64,000 nt of DNA from MnTg04 sp964568075. Lineage in GTDB: Bacteria; Pseudomonadota; Gammaproteobacteria; Steroidobacterales; MnTg04. Under the pieces are notes generated by a model. The model did no database searches, was not told the DNA's origin, and saw nothing but the letters and a program-made list of their open reading frames with translations. Numbering within the stretch: position 1 is the stretch's first letter; every line of letters begins with the position of its first letter. The position numbers and the translations under genes are program-made. Location of the stretch: positions 28,031-92,030 of the forward strand of contig CAZMOM010000007.1 of assembly GCA_964568075.1 (NCBI GenBank). The letters run 5' to 3'. This document shows, in pieces, positions 9,537-18,218 of this stretch.

Positions 9537-10469
9537 TCACGACTCATCCCGATAGCGGCGCAAAAAAACCGCGCCGGTCACAAAAACGGCTGCCACCAGA
9601 ATTCCGCCGTAGAGGCCTGGCTCTGCCAGCAATTTCGTAAAACTCACCATCTGGTTTACGACTTCCGGCACTGATACATCCGCCGATCCCTGCATACCCT
9701 CGCTGATCAGATTTTCTAACGATGCCGACTCGCGCACCATTATTTGAAACCCCACCAATCTGTCCCCAACCAGGTCGAGAAAGTGACGACTGCCAAACAA
9801 CCACCTCTCGATAAAAAACAAGGTCGCTGGTGGCAGGATTGCCCAGAGGAACACCGATCGCTGTGCCCAGGCTGACACCAGCAATAACCAGCCGGCCAGC
9901 GGTAAATACCAAAGGATTAACCCGGCAGTGGCTTTAATCGCGATCGCGAGCCCATTAAAAAAAACGCCCGGCTGCCAAAGCACCATCCAGCCATTACCGC
10001 CAAGCGATCCGATCGTGACCGCCGCAATTATTTGCAATATCAGCCAGCCGGCGACAACGGACGCAATAGCGACGAGCGGCACCAGCACGGTCGCCGTCGC
10101 CAGCTTGGCGAGTACCGTCTCGGAATCTGATATGGGTAGCGACTTCCAGAACAGGATGCTGCGATTTTTTCGCTCGGCATAGAGGCTGTCGAGCAGGTAG
10201 ACAACTGCGATGAACGTACTCACCGTGAAAATAATTCCATAAAGTAGTGACATTACGATCGGGCTGCCTGCTCGCACGTAATGCGGCGCAAGCGTATCGA
10301 CGGTCAAACCATTATCAGTGATCCCGGCACCGAGTAACCCGCCTATAGAGGCTCGAACGAGCACCAGTACAACCAGGCTAATCAGTACGACAGTGGTAAT
10401 GACCGGCCCCCGGTAAAGCCCTTTGTGTTCCCAGGTCTCCCTGCGTATCAAGAATGCGAATGCGTTCAT
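9537..10469 (-). CDS. ABC-2 type transporter permease
   Basis: A 310-residue integral membrane protein with about six hydrophobic segments: VITTVVLISLVVLVLV near the N-terminus, GIIFTVSTFIAVVYLL, ATVLVPLVAIASVVAGWLIL, LILWYLPLAGWLLLVSAW and GILVAAVFVTGAVFL at the C-terminus. The sequence YAERKNRSILFWKSLPISD before TM3 is characteristic of ABC-2 exporter permeases paired with YtrA-regulated ATPases. Its ATG overlaps the ATPase stop by 4 bases. The substrate is unknown. Confidence 0.85.
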   Translation of the reverse strand: MNAFAFLIRRETWEHKGLYRGPVITTVVLISLVVLVLVRASIGGLLGAGITDNGLTVDTLAPHYVRAGSPIVMSLLYGIIFTVSTFIAVVYLLDSLYAERKNRSILFWKSLPISDSETVLAKLATATVLVPLVAIASVVAGWLILQIIAAVTIGSLGGNGWMVLWQPGVFFNGLAIAIKATAGLILWYLPLAGWLLLVSAWAQRSVFLWAILPPATLFFIERWLFGSRHFLDLVGDRLVGFQIMVRESASLENLISEGMQGSADVSVPEVVNQMVSFTKLLAEPGLYGGILVAAVFVTGAVFLRRYRDES

Positions 10470-11323
10470 GCGGCTTCTCCCCTGACCTTCGCCACAAACA
10501 GATCGGCAACACTGGGAGTGCGAATGTCGCCCAGCCCAGTGAGCTTATCCCTGCCGATTCCATCAAAAAGGAATACCGACTGGCCAAATACCTGGTGCTC
10601 GTAGACCGGCCGTAGCGAAGTCGCTTTTTCCCGGTTGTCCGGATGCACTGCAACCTCGACAAAGGTTTCCGCTACATTTTCCATGCTGGCGTCCAGCACG
10701 ATCCGTCCTTTATTGATAAACAGCAGGTCGGTCAGAATATGCTCGATTTCCTCGACCTGGTGGGTAGTCACGACGATCGTTCGCTTCTCATCGAAATAGT
10801 CAGATAACAACGTCGTGTAGAAATCCTTTCTGTAGAGTATGTCCAATCCAAGTGTAGGTTCGTCGAGGATCAGAAGTTTCGCGTCGATCGCCATGATCAG
10901 GGCCAGGTGGAGTTGGGTAACCATGCCCTTTGAAAGCTGACCGACTTTTTTGTCCAATGAAACGTCGGTTCGCGAAAGAAAATCGAGCGCCCGGGCGCGA
11001 TTAAATTTCGGGTGGATCGCCTCCATGAAGTCGACCGCATTGCTAACCTTCAACCACCGTGGCAAAACAGCGACGTCGGCGATAAAGCAGACTTCCTGCA
11101 TCAGGTCATGACGCTGGCGATAGGGGTCAAAACCCAGAACCTTCAATTCGCCGGCAAAACGGGTCAGGCCCAGTATGGCTTTCAGAGCGGTAGTTTTCCC
11201 CGCACCGTTAGGACCGATCAGACCAACGATCCGCCCTTCCTCGACAGAGAAACTAACGTCGTCGAGAGCTTTGGTTTTCCCGTAGTGTTTGCTTAGTCGC
11301 CTGGCTTCTATGATGGCACTCAT
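10466..11323 (-). CDS. ABC transporter ATP-binding protein
   Basis: Cytoplasmic ATPase of the exporter encoded with the following permease (285 residues). Visible motifs: Walker A GPNGAGKTT (about 36-44), a divergent signature LSKGMVTQLHLAL where the usual LSGGQ has K, Walker B AKLLILDEPTLGLD and the switch histidine in VVTTHQVEEIE. The C-terminal 60 residues beyond the nucleotide-binding domain end in DLFVAKVRGEAA. ATGA overlaps tie it to the GntR gene upstream and the permease downstream, so the three are one translationally coupled operon. Confidence 0.92.
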   Translation of the reverse strand: MSAIIEARRLSKHYGKTKALDDVSFSVEEGRIVGLIGPNGAGKTTALKAILGLTRFAGELKVLGFDPYRQRHDLMQEVCFIADVAVLPRWLKVSNAVDFMEAIHPKFNRARALDFLSRTDVSLDKKVGQLSKGMVTQLHLALIMAIDAKLLILDEPTLGLDILYRKDFYTTLLSDYFDEKRTIVVTTHQVEEIEHILTDLLFINKGRIVLDASMENVAETFVEVAVHPDNREKATSLRPVYEHQVFGQSVFLFDGIGRDKLTGLGDIRTPSVADLFVAKVRGEAA

Positions 11324-11712
11324 GATTCCTTATCTCCGGCCTGCTTGTTTTTATTGGTACTTTTTGCGCTTCCCAGCAGTTCTTCCGCGGCAAGACCGAG
11401 TCGCTCGATGCTGGCCAGAACCAACGGCCACTCTTCATCAAGAAACCGTTGCCGCTCATCTTTGAGCAGCCTTTTTTTTGCACCGCTGGTTACAAACATG
11501 CCCAGGCCGCGCTTTTTCTCGACCAGATTGCTATCGACCAGTTCCTGGTAGCCTTTAAGCACCGTCAAGGGGTTCAGTCGATATTCCGCGGCGACATTTC
11601 TCACCGATGGCAACGCATCGCCATCTTTGAGAACGTCTTCAAGAATCATCGCCACCACCTTGTCGCGCAATTGGCGATAGATAGGCTGATTGTCACTCCA
11701 ATTCGGATCCAT
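11320..11712 (-). CDS. GntR-family transcriptional regulator, YtrA subfamily
   Basis: A 130-residue DNA-binding repressor candidate for the adjacent ABC genes. The winged helix occupies about residues 8-75: QPIYRQLRDKVVAMILEDVLKDGDALPSVRNVAAEYRLNPLTVLKGYQELVDSNLVEKKRGLGMFV. A short C-terminal helical extension in place of a large ligand domain is the YtrA hallmark. ATG 11712 is chosen because the upstream in-frame extension does not look like GntR and YtrA proteins are about 125-130 residues. The operator candidate at 12129-12150 is upstream of the unit it probably controls. Confidence 0.9.
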   Translation of the reverse strand: MDPNWSDNQPIYRQLRDKVVAMILEDVLKDGDALPSVRNVAAEYRLNPLTVLKGYQELVDSNLVEKKRGLGMFVTSGAKKRLLKDERQRFLDEEWPLVLASIERLGLAAEELLGSAKSTNKNKQAGDKES

Positions 11713-11813
11713 ATTTTCTGCCTTAAAATTTCCGAGACGCCCTAGCGCGCTTCCCCGGTCTACTGCCTGCAACCAGAGATAAGCCTCACTTTTGCTGTAT
11801 CGGCCGGACGCAC

Positions 11814-12068
11814 TTATGGCGTTTTCCTATCACGCCGTTTCTCGATCAAAACAGCGCCTGCAATCGTTAGCTGTTTCGCTTCCAATAATTTGCGATGCAA
11901 TCCATCCAACTCGTTCATGGAAGATTGCAATTGAATTATCACCGGCTGGACCGAGGCTTGCGCAATTTCTGACTCATGCAATTGACTGGCCGCCAACGCC
12001 ATGACCATCATGGCGAACATCACCAGGCTGGCGGGGCTTTTGCGGTCATATTTTCTCCCGGTGTTCAT
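11814..12068 (-). CDS. small membrane protein of unknown function
   Basis: An 84-residue protein starting at ATG 12068, preceded by GAGGAG (upstream in-frame start at 12083 lacks one). One hydrophobic segment (SPASLVMFAMMVMALAASQ, about residues 10-28) is followed by an amphipathic helix (PVIIQLQSSMNELDGLHRKLLEAKQLT) and a basic tail (EKRRDRKTP). It is the first gene after the promoter/operator candidate at 12129-12168 and lies 101 bases before gntR on the same strand, so it may be co-transcribed with the regulator and exporter. No family recognised. Confidence 0.6.
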   Translation of the reverse strand: MNTGRKYDRKSPASLVMFAMMVMALAASQLHESEIAQASVQPVIIQLQSSMNELDGLHRKLLEAKQLTIAGAVLIEKRRDRKTP

Positions 12069-12128
12069 GCTTTTTCTCCTCATCCTGCTGGCCCGGTTCC
12101 GGACCAGAATTTCCCGAGTGGTGCAACG

Positions 12129-12150
12129 GTGTTGTACTCCACTATAACAC
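12129..12150. promoter_or_regulatory. palindromic operator candidate for the GntR/YtrA-type regulator
   Basis: The 22-bp sequence has the form GTGTTnTA-N6-TAnAACAC, a perfect dyad apart from the centre and one position per arm. Spacing and composition fit operators of YtrA-type GntR repressors. It overlaps the predicted -10 element of the leftward promoter and lies about 60 bases upstream of the first gene of the operon. Assignment to this regulator is inference from position. Confidence 0.55.
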
Positions 12151-12168
12151 TATATATCCAAATTGCAA
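12141..12168 (-). promoter_or_regulatory. sigma70-like promoter for the small-membrane-protein/gntR/ABC unit
   Basis: On the minus strand, TTGCAA (12168-12163) and TATAGT (12146-12141) are separated by 16 bases. The -10 element sits inside the palindrome at 12129-12150, which would let a bound repressor block RNA polymerase. Confidence 0.5.
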
Positions 12169-12513
12169 CTGTACCCGATCTTTTCCCCGGTATAATTCAT
12201 TTTTTATAATAAAAACAACTAATTACACTCGCTTGGATATTCAACGGCGATTAATCCGATCCGCTCTGCGCAGCGTTTGTAAGCCAGGAGAGCGTCGAAA
12301 AATCATTTTGAGCCGGGATTTGGTCGACACTGAAGTACGGACATCGAGGCACTTTTCCCGGCAGGAGAACGAACTTGAATAAGCCAGTTGCATGAGCATG
12401 CCGTCATTTGCTGCGGCCGCCCGACCGTGGTGCCGTCAATAATTTCCAGTGCTACAATTTGCGCCCGATTTTCACTGCCCGGGATCGAACCGGCTACACG
12501 AGAAAGCGATCAC
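12169..12513. other. intergenic region upstream of mdh
   Basis: About 345 bases between the leftward promoter and mdh. The first part is AT-rich (12184-12232). An ORF in frame with mdh extends back to 12388, but its translation does not resemble the family. A TACAAT hexamer near 12454 could be a -10 element for mdh, without a convincing -35. No small gene or RNA was identified. Confidence 0.4.
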
Positions 12514-13494
12514 ATGAAAAGTCCTATCAGAGTGAGTATCACCGGCGCCGCCGGTCAGATTGGCTATCAACTGGCGTTCCGAGTCGCATCAGGTCAGATG
12601 CTGGGAAATGATCAGCCTGTCATTTTGCAGTTGCTGGAAATTCAGCCGGCTATAGGCGCACTGAAAGGCGTGGAAATGGAACTACGTGACTGCGCTTTCG
12701 GAACGCTTCACGAGGTCGTTTCAACCACCGATGCTGCGGTAGCCTTCAAGGATGCCGACTTCGCATTGCTGGTTGGCGCGAAGCCAAGAGGCCCCGGCAT
12801 GGAGCGAAAGGACTTGCTGCTGGAAAACGCAAAGATCTTTTCGGCGCAGGGAAAAGCACTCAACGATTTTGCCAGCCGCGACATCAGGATTCTTGTGGTT
12901 GGCAATCCGGCCAATACGAATGCGTTGATCGCGCAGAAAAATGCGCCCGATCTTAATCCTGCCTATTTCACCGCGATGACCCGCCTTGATCATAATCGCG
13001 CGCTGACTCAGCTGGCCGCTAAAACCGGTACGCATGTCAGCCATATTCGTTCAATGACAATTTGGGGAAACCATTCCGCTACCCAGTACCCGGATATCTT
13101 TCACTGCAAAATTGACGGCGAGCCAGCCAGTGACATGGTTGAGCAGAACTGGCTGGAAAGCGATTTTATCCCGACAGTCCAGCAGCGCGGTGCGGCGATT
13201 ATCAAAGCGCGCGGGCTTTCTTCAGCCGCCTCCGCCGCTTCAGCTGTCATCGATAATATGCACGACTGGGTGCTCGGAACTGCCGACGGCGACTGGGTGA
13301 GTATGGGGATCCCGGCAGACGGCAGTTATGGCATCGGTGACGGTATCATCTATTCTTACCCGGTGACTTGCTCTGACGGCGAATACCGAATCGTGGAAGG
13401 ACTGGATATTAATGATTTCAGCCGTCAGCGCATGGATGCGACCGAGGCAGAACTGCGCGAAGAGCGAGACGGCGTCAAGGATCTGCTGAGCTGA
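12514..13494 (+). CDS. mdh: malate dehydrogenase (NAD-dependent)
   Basis: Interconverts malate and oxaloacetate in the TCA cycle. The 326-residue protein has the Rossmann start VSITGAAGQIGYQLAFRVASG, the LVGAKPRGPGMERKDLLLENA loop that covers the active site, VVGNPANTNALI, the catalytic Asp-His region (MTRLDHNRA; MTIWGNHSATQYPD) and the SAASAASAVIDNMHDWVLG helix. This is the longer cytosolic-type MDH rather than the E. coli type. ATG 12514 starts directly at the conserved N-terminus. Confidence 0.95.
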   Translation: MKSPIRVSITGAAGQIGYQLAFRVASGQMLGNDQPVILQLLEIQPAIGALKGVEMELRDCAFGTLHEVVSTTDAAVAFKDADFALLVGAKPRGPGMERKDLLLENAKIFSAQGKALNDFASRDIRILVVGNPANTNALIAQKNAPDLNPAYFTAMTRLDHNRALTQLAAKTGTHVSHIRSMTIWGNHSATQYPDIFHCKIDGEPASDMVEQNWLESDFIPTVQQRGAAIIKARGLSSAASAASAVIDNMHDWVLGTADGDWVSMGIPADGSYGIGDGIIYSYPVTCSDGEYRIVEGLDINDFSRQRMDATEAELREERDGVKDLLS

Positions 13495-13708
13495 CCGGGT
13501 AACGCCGAACCAGAGAAGACAGGATTAGGCCGCCTTGTATTAGTTGCCGCTTCGAAGCGTGTCAACGCGCCTCGCGGTAACCAGGTTTTGTCGCTGCCCC
13601 TCCTCAGCGGCCAAATGATCCGGAACACTCGTCGTCTGGCCGGTTTGCGGTATATTGGTAGCCGGTTTCGTACGGATATCTGCAGGCGCCTGATTGGGGT
13701 AGTTCATT

Positions 13709-16186
13709 ATGATGGCTGTTATCTGGTTTTTTCTTTTCGTCGGCGTGGTTGGTTTTCTGACCTACGGACGAATTTCGCTGCCCTTGTCGACGGCAGTAAT
13801 GGGCCTGCTCCTCGCAGCCTACAATTATTTTGGCAGCGGCGCCGTCCTCTGGTATGCCGTGCTGTGGGCCGTTTTCGGTGCGCTGGCTTTTCTCAACATC
13901 AAGGTATTACGCAGGCGATATCTCACCCGTCCCATGCTGGAATTCTATCGCAAGCTGGTTCCCAGTATGTCGGATACCGAACAGGAAGCGCTTGAAGCCG
14001 GGAACGTATGGTGGGAAGGAGAAATTTTTAGTGGCATGCCAGACTGGAGCAAATTGGCAAAATTGCCGCCGGCCAAACTTAGCAAGGAGGAACAGGCGTA
14101 TATCGATGGTCCGGTCGAGGAGCTCTGCCGGATGCTCAACGACTGGCAGATTACGCACGAGCTGGGCGATTTGCCTCCCGAGGTTTGGGAATTCATCAAG
14201 AAAAACGGGTTTTTCGCGATGATCATTCCGAAAAAGTATGGCGGTCTGGAGTTTTCCGCCTATGCCCATTCTCAGGTCCTTATCAAGATCGCCAGCGTAT
14301 CCGCGACCGCAGTTTCCACGATCGCGGTACCAAATTCACTCGGTCCGGCGGAATTGCTCCTTCACTACGGAACCGATGATCAAAAGCAACGCTATCTTCC
14401 GGGCCTCGCCAGCGGAAAGGAAATACCATGCTTTGCGCTGACGAGCCCACGCGCCGGATCAGATGCAGCATCCATTCCAGATTCGGGAGTCGTTTGCAAG
14501 GGTAAGTGGGAAGGCAAGGAAATAACAGGCCTCCTCCTCAACTGGGACAAGCGGTACATCACTCTGGCGCCGATCGCCACCGTGCTTGGGCTTGCCTTCA
14601 AAATGTACGACCCGGATCATCTGCTGGGAGACAAGGAAGACCTGGGTATAACGGCGGCCCTGATACCGACCAGTACAGATGGGGTCGTTTTCGGGCGACG
14701 GCATTTGCCGCTCAACAATCCCTTTCAAAATGGTCCCACCAGCGGGAAAGACGTATTCGTTCCGCTCAATTTTATCATCGGGGGCCCGGAAATGGCTGGC
14801 CAGGGATGGCGCATGCTGATGGAGCAGCTCGCCGTTGGCCGTTGTGTATCTCTGCCGTCGAACGCGACCGGCGGCGCCAAAGCGGCGGCATATGCCACCG
14901 GCGCTTACGCCAGAATTCGCCAGCAGTTCAATCTGCCGGTGGGACGTTTCGAAGGAGTCGGACAGGCCATCGCCAGGCTGACGGGACTGACTTACATTAT
15001 GGATGCCGGCCGCAGCGTTACGGCAGTAGCACTCGGTGAAGGCGCGAAACCCTCCGTCGCGTCCGCCATTTTGAAATATCACTGTACCGAGATGGGACGT
15101 ATCGTCGCCAATGACGCGATGGACGTTCACGGCGGCAAGGGTGTTTGTCTGGGGCCGTCTAATTATCTCGCGAGAGGCTGGCAATCGGTGCCGATCGCGA
15201 TCACCGTTGAAGGCGCAAACATACTGACCCGCAGCCTCATCATATTTGGACAGGGCGCAATTCGATGTCACCCTTATGTGCTCAAGGAACTGCATGCCGC
15301 CAAGAACGAGGACCGCAAGGAAGGGCTGAAAGAATTTGACGACGCGTTGTTCGGCCATATCGGTTTTGCGCTCAGCAATGCGGTTCGCAGCGTCATCCTG
15401 GCCCTGACCAACGCACGCTACACCGATGTCCCGGCGGAAGGCTCTACTCGCCGGTATTACCAGCATATCAATCGGTACAGTGCCGCCTTCGCACTCGCAG
15501 CGGACTGGGCGATGCTGACACTGGGCGGTGATCTGAAAAAACGGGAGCTGTTGTCAGCACGCCTGGGCGATGTGCTCAGCTCCGCTTTCCTCGCGTCGAT
15601 GGTGCTGAAACACTATGAGAATCAGGGCAGACCGGCGGAGGATTTGCCAATCGTCGAATGGGCCTGTCGGCACCTGCTTTATTCCGCTCAGGAACAATTG
15701 CACGGCTTTTTGAGAAATTTTCCGAATCGCACCGTCGCATTTTTTCTACGGCTGCTGGTTTTCCCTCGTGGACTGACCTACAACGCGCCGAGTGACCAGC
15801 TTGGCAACAAAGTGGTTAAATTGATGATCAGTCCGAGTATGGCCAGGGAGCGAGTTAGCCACGGAGCCTACAAAACGGCCGATCCGGGTAAGCCTCTGGG
15901 TATGCTGCAAAAGACGATGGAAATGGCGGTTGCCGCGGAACCGGTCGAAAACATACTCAAGAAAGCCGTTCGCAATGGCAAAGTCACGTCACCGCACCCG
16001 CTGGCACAGATCGACGAGGCAGTGGCAGCCGGTGTCCTGAGTGAAGATCAGGGCGAAGTATTGCGCAAGTTGGATGCCGCGGTCATGGAAGTGGTCAAGG
16101 TTGACGATTTTGAATCCCACGAATTAGGGACCCTGACCTCCGCTGAAGACGCCGCCCTGGACCCGCCGGCGGACGCTGTAGCCTGA
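13709..16186 (+). CDS. fadE: acyl-CoA dehydrogenase, membrane-associated FadE type
   Basis: First oxidation step of fatty acid beta-oxidation. At 825 residues it matches E. coli FadE (814) end to end. Two hydrophobic segments in the first 70 residues anchor it to the membrane. They are followed by the FadE-specific EAGNVWWEGEIFSG, the acyl-CoA dehydrogenase core (FFAMIIPKKYGGLEFSAYA, IPCFALTSPRAGSDA, LLNWDKRYITLAP, GGKGVCLGPSNYLARG, ITVEGANILTRSLIIFGQGAIRCHP) and the DUF1974-type C-terminal extension (LRNFPNRTVAFFLRLLVFP). Two adjacent ATGs (13709, 13712) are possible starts. It stands alone, 214 bases after mdh. Confidence 0.95.
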   Translation: MMAVIWFFLFVGVVGFLTYGRISLPLSTAVMGLLLAAYNYFGSGAVLWYAVLWAVFGALAFLNIKVLRRRYLTRPMLEFYRKLVPSMSDTEQEALEAGNVWWEGEIFSGMPDWSKLAKLPPAKLSKEEQAYIDGPVEELCRMLNDWQITHELGDLPPEVWEFIKKNGFFAMIIPKKYGGLEFSAYAHSQVLIKIASVSATAVSTIAVPNSLGPAELLLHYGTDDQKQRYLPGLASGKEIPCFALTSPRAGSDAASIPDSGVVCKGKWEGKEITGLLLNWDKRYITLAPIATVLGLAFKMYDPDHLLGDKEDLGITAALIPTSTDGVVFGRRHLPLNNPFQNGPTSGKDVFVPLNFIIGGPEMAGQGWRMLMEQLAVGRCVSLPSNATGGAKAAAYATGAYARIRQQFNLPVGRFEGVGQAIARLTGLTYIMDAGRSVTAVALGEGAKPSVASAILKYHCTEMGRIVANDAMDVHGGKGVCLGPSNYLARGWQSVPIAITVEGANILTRSLIIFGQGAIRCHPYVLKELHAAKNEDRKEGLKEFDDALFGHIGFALSNAVRSVILALTNARYTDVPAEGSTRRYYQHINRYSAAFALAADWAMLTLGGDLKKRELLSARLGDVLSSAFLASMVLKHYENQGRPAEDLPIVEWACRHLLYSAQEQLHGFLRNFPNRTVAFFLRLLVFPRGLTYNAPSDQLGNKVVKLMISPSMARERVSHGAYKTADPGKPLGMLQKTMEMAVAAEPVENILKKAVRNGKVTSPHPLAQIDEAVAAGVLSEDQGEVLRKLDAAVMEVVKVDDFESHELGTLTSAEDAALDPPADAVA

Positions 16187-16213
16187 AAAGTCCGCTGTTC
16201 GTGAGCGATTGAA

Positions 16214-17764
16214 TTGCGACCCGGCAGCAAACAACTGATCTACGAGGTCAACCTGGAGCTGGATCCCGGCATCCAGGATGAGTACGACCAGTGGCTGGAA
16301 GACCATGTTGGGGAAATGCTGGCTCTGCCCGGATTTTTGTCCGCGGACATTTCTGTTGTCGCGCCTGACGCCGAGCGACCAGACGACCGGCCTCGCCGGT
16401 GTGTCCGTTACGTTGTCGCGAGTCGCGAAGCGCTGGATGATTATTTTCGGGATCAGGCGCCCCGAATGCGTGCGCTGGGTGCGGAAAAGTTCGGCGATCG
16501 GTTTCAGGCGACCCGCCGGGTCATAGAGCATCGGACCCAAGTCAGGTCGGAGGATGCGTATGCGGAGTCGCCGCTTTGTCCTAACTGCGATACTCCGCTG
16601 AGTGGCCAGTATTGCTGGCAGTGCGGTCAACGATCCCGTGTTCGTCTTATTACTTTGTGGGAATTGCTCAGCGACGCAATAGGCGATCTTTTTGAGCTGG
16701 ATTCCCGTTTGTGGCGCAGCATCGTGCCATTACTTTTCCGGCCCGGCCAACTGACCAGCGATTACCTGGCAGGAAGGCGCGCGCGTTATATGCCCCCGTT
16801 CAGAATGTATCTGGTTCTGAGCATCCTGTTTTTTCTCGTCTGGAACGTGAATTCGGACGATTTCAATATCGGCGCCGATATTGACTCTGAAAGTCCGGGT
16901 CACGGCGAGCTGGCCGCGGTCGGCGTAATCAACGACAGACTCGCTGAACTGGAGAAACTGCAAGTTGAAAATCCGAATCCCGAACGGCAAGAAAGCATCG
17001 ATCATCTGGGAGAAACTTTGGCCAGGCTCGATTCGATATCGACAGACAGACACACCCTCCTGGTCTTTGGCGGTGGGGTAGCAGACCCGGGAACTGATAG
17101 CGACGAAATCGACGCGTTCTCGGGTGCATCTCCGTATGGCGAAGAACCGGAGCAGGCAAGCGACTCATCAATGGACGCATTGAACGATGTGTCCCCAGTG
17201 ATTACCGACGAGGGAGCAGCGGAATCCACAAAGAATAGCGATGACTGGCATTGCGATGAGATCGAGTATGACGTCGGCTGGGACTGGTTGAACCAGTGGA
17301 TCGGTGCCCATCGGATCAAGGCGGCCTGCCGGAAAATGGAGAAAGACCAGGGAAATTCCTTCGGTAAGGCCATGCTGAATAATCTGCCCGCAATGATGTT
17401 TATATTTCTGCCGCTGCTTGCGCTTGCATTGAAAGTTTTTTATCTCGGTAGTGGGCGATATTACGTAGAGCACCTTCTTTTCACCGTGCATTATCATGCG
17501 TTTTTCTTCCTGATCGTTACGATTACGATTCTGGTGCACTCATTCCAGGAATTCTTTTATTTACCGGACTGGCTCGTTGGAATTTTCACCGCGGTGGTCG
17601 TTTTCTATATTCAGCCTGTCTACTTATACAAGGCTTTGCGACGCGTATACGAGCAAGGTCATATCGTAACATCGATAAAATGGATGCTGCTGAGCATTAC
17701 TTATGTCGCCGCGCTGACAGCGACGATGCTGGCGACTGTAGTCTATACTGCGTTGACGCTTTAA
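16214..17764 (+). CDS. DUF4286-DUF3667 fusion membrane protein
   Basis: A 516-residue two-part protein. Residues about 7-110 (QLIYEVNLELDPGIQDEYDQW ... RRVIEHR) resemble the small DUF4286 ferredoxin-like family. From about 118 the protein has a four-cysteine zinc-ribbon-like element (CPNCDTPLSGQYCWQCGQ), then the DUF3667 stretch (ELDSRLWRSIVPLLFRPGQLTSDYLAGRRARYMPPFRMYLVLS) and a first membrane helix. An acidic soluble region of about 150 residues precedes three or four further membrane helices. The start is TTG 16214 with no strong ribosome site, and no ATG is suitably placed. The function of both families is unknown. Confidence 0.75.
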   Translation: MRPGSKQLIYEVNLELDPGIQDEYDQWLEDHVGEMLALPGFLSADISVVAPDAERPDDRPRRCVRYVVASREALDDYFRDQAPRMRALGAEKFGDRFQATRRVIEHRTQVRSEDAYAESPLCPNCDTPLSGQYCWQCGQRSRVRLITLWELLSDAIGDLFELDSRLWRSIVPLLFRPGQLTSDYLAGRRARYMPPFRMYLVLSILFFLVWNVNSDDFNIGADIDSESPGHGELAAVGVINDRLAELEKLQVENPNPERQESIDHLGETLARLDSISTDRHTLLVFGGGVADPGTDSDEIDAFSGASPYGEEPEQASDSSMDALNDVSPVITDEGAAESTKNSDDWHCDEIEYDVGWDWLNQWIGAHRIKAACRKMEKDQGNSFGKAMLNNLPAMMFIFLPLLALALKVFYLGSGRYYVEHLLFTVHYHAFFFLIVTITILVHSFQEFFYLPDWLVGIFTAVVVFYIQPVYLYKALRRVYEQGHIVTSIKWMLLSITYVAALTATMLATVVYTALTL

Positions 17765-17795
17765 CAAGCGGACCGTAACACTGTCGGGGGTTTGT

Positions 17796-18218
17796 ATGAA
17801 TATCAAGATTGTCACTCTGACGCTGTTTTCATTTTTCGGGACCACGCTATTGTTCGCCGTCGATCTGACTCCGGCGCCGGCTGGCGCGGCCGTAAGGATC
17901 ATTTCCCCCGCAGACAGCGAAATAACGGAGAGTCCCGTCACAATCGTCTTCGGACTCTCGGGTATGGGTGTAGCGCCGGCAGGCATTGACAAAGCGGCCA
18001 CCGGCCATCACCACCTGATTATTGACGAGTCATTACCGGCGTTGGATCAGCCCATCCCGTCGAGCGAGAATTACCGGCATTTCGGCGGCGGTCAGACCGA
18101 GGTTACGCTCGACCTGAAACCCGGCGACCATACATTGCAACTTTTGCTAGGCGACCAGAATCATATTCCCCATGCTCCGGCCATCTACTCGGAAATCATC
18201 CGGATCCGGGTCAGGTAA
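17796..18218 (+). CDS. periplasmic DUF4399 protein
   Basis: A 140-residue protein with a signal peptide (MNIKIVTLTLFSFFGTTLLFA). The mature part shows AAVRIISPADSEITESPVTIVFGLSGMGVAPAG, GHHHLIIDE and TEVTLDLKPGDHTLQLLLGDQNHIPH, the conserved pattern of DUF4399, an immunoglobulin-like periplasmic domain with a His-rich motif that could bind metal. The catalytic role, if any, is unknown. Its 3' end overlaps the dinB frame by 47 bases. Confidence 0.8.
   Translation: MNIKIVTLTLFSFFGTTLLFAVDLTPAPAGAAVRIISPADSEITESPVTIVFGLSGMGVAPAGIDKAATGHHHLIIDESLPALDQPIPSSENYRHFGGGQTEVTLDLKPGDHTLQLLLGDQNHIPHAPAIYSEIIRIRVR

Noticed and set aside
12460..12500. tRNA T-arm-like sequence (GGTTCGATCCCGG on the minus strand) before mdh
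   Set aside because: No matching acceptor stem, anticodon arm or CCA end was found around it.
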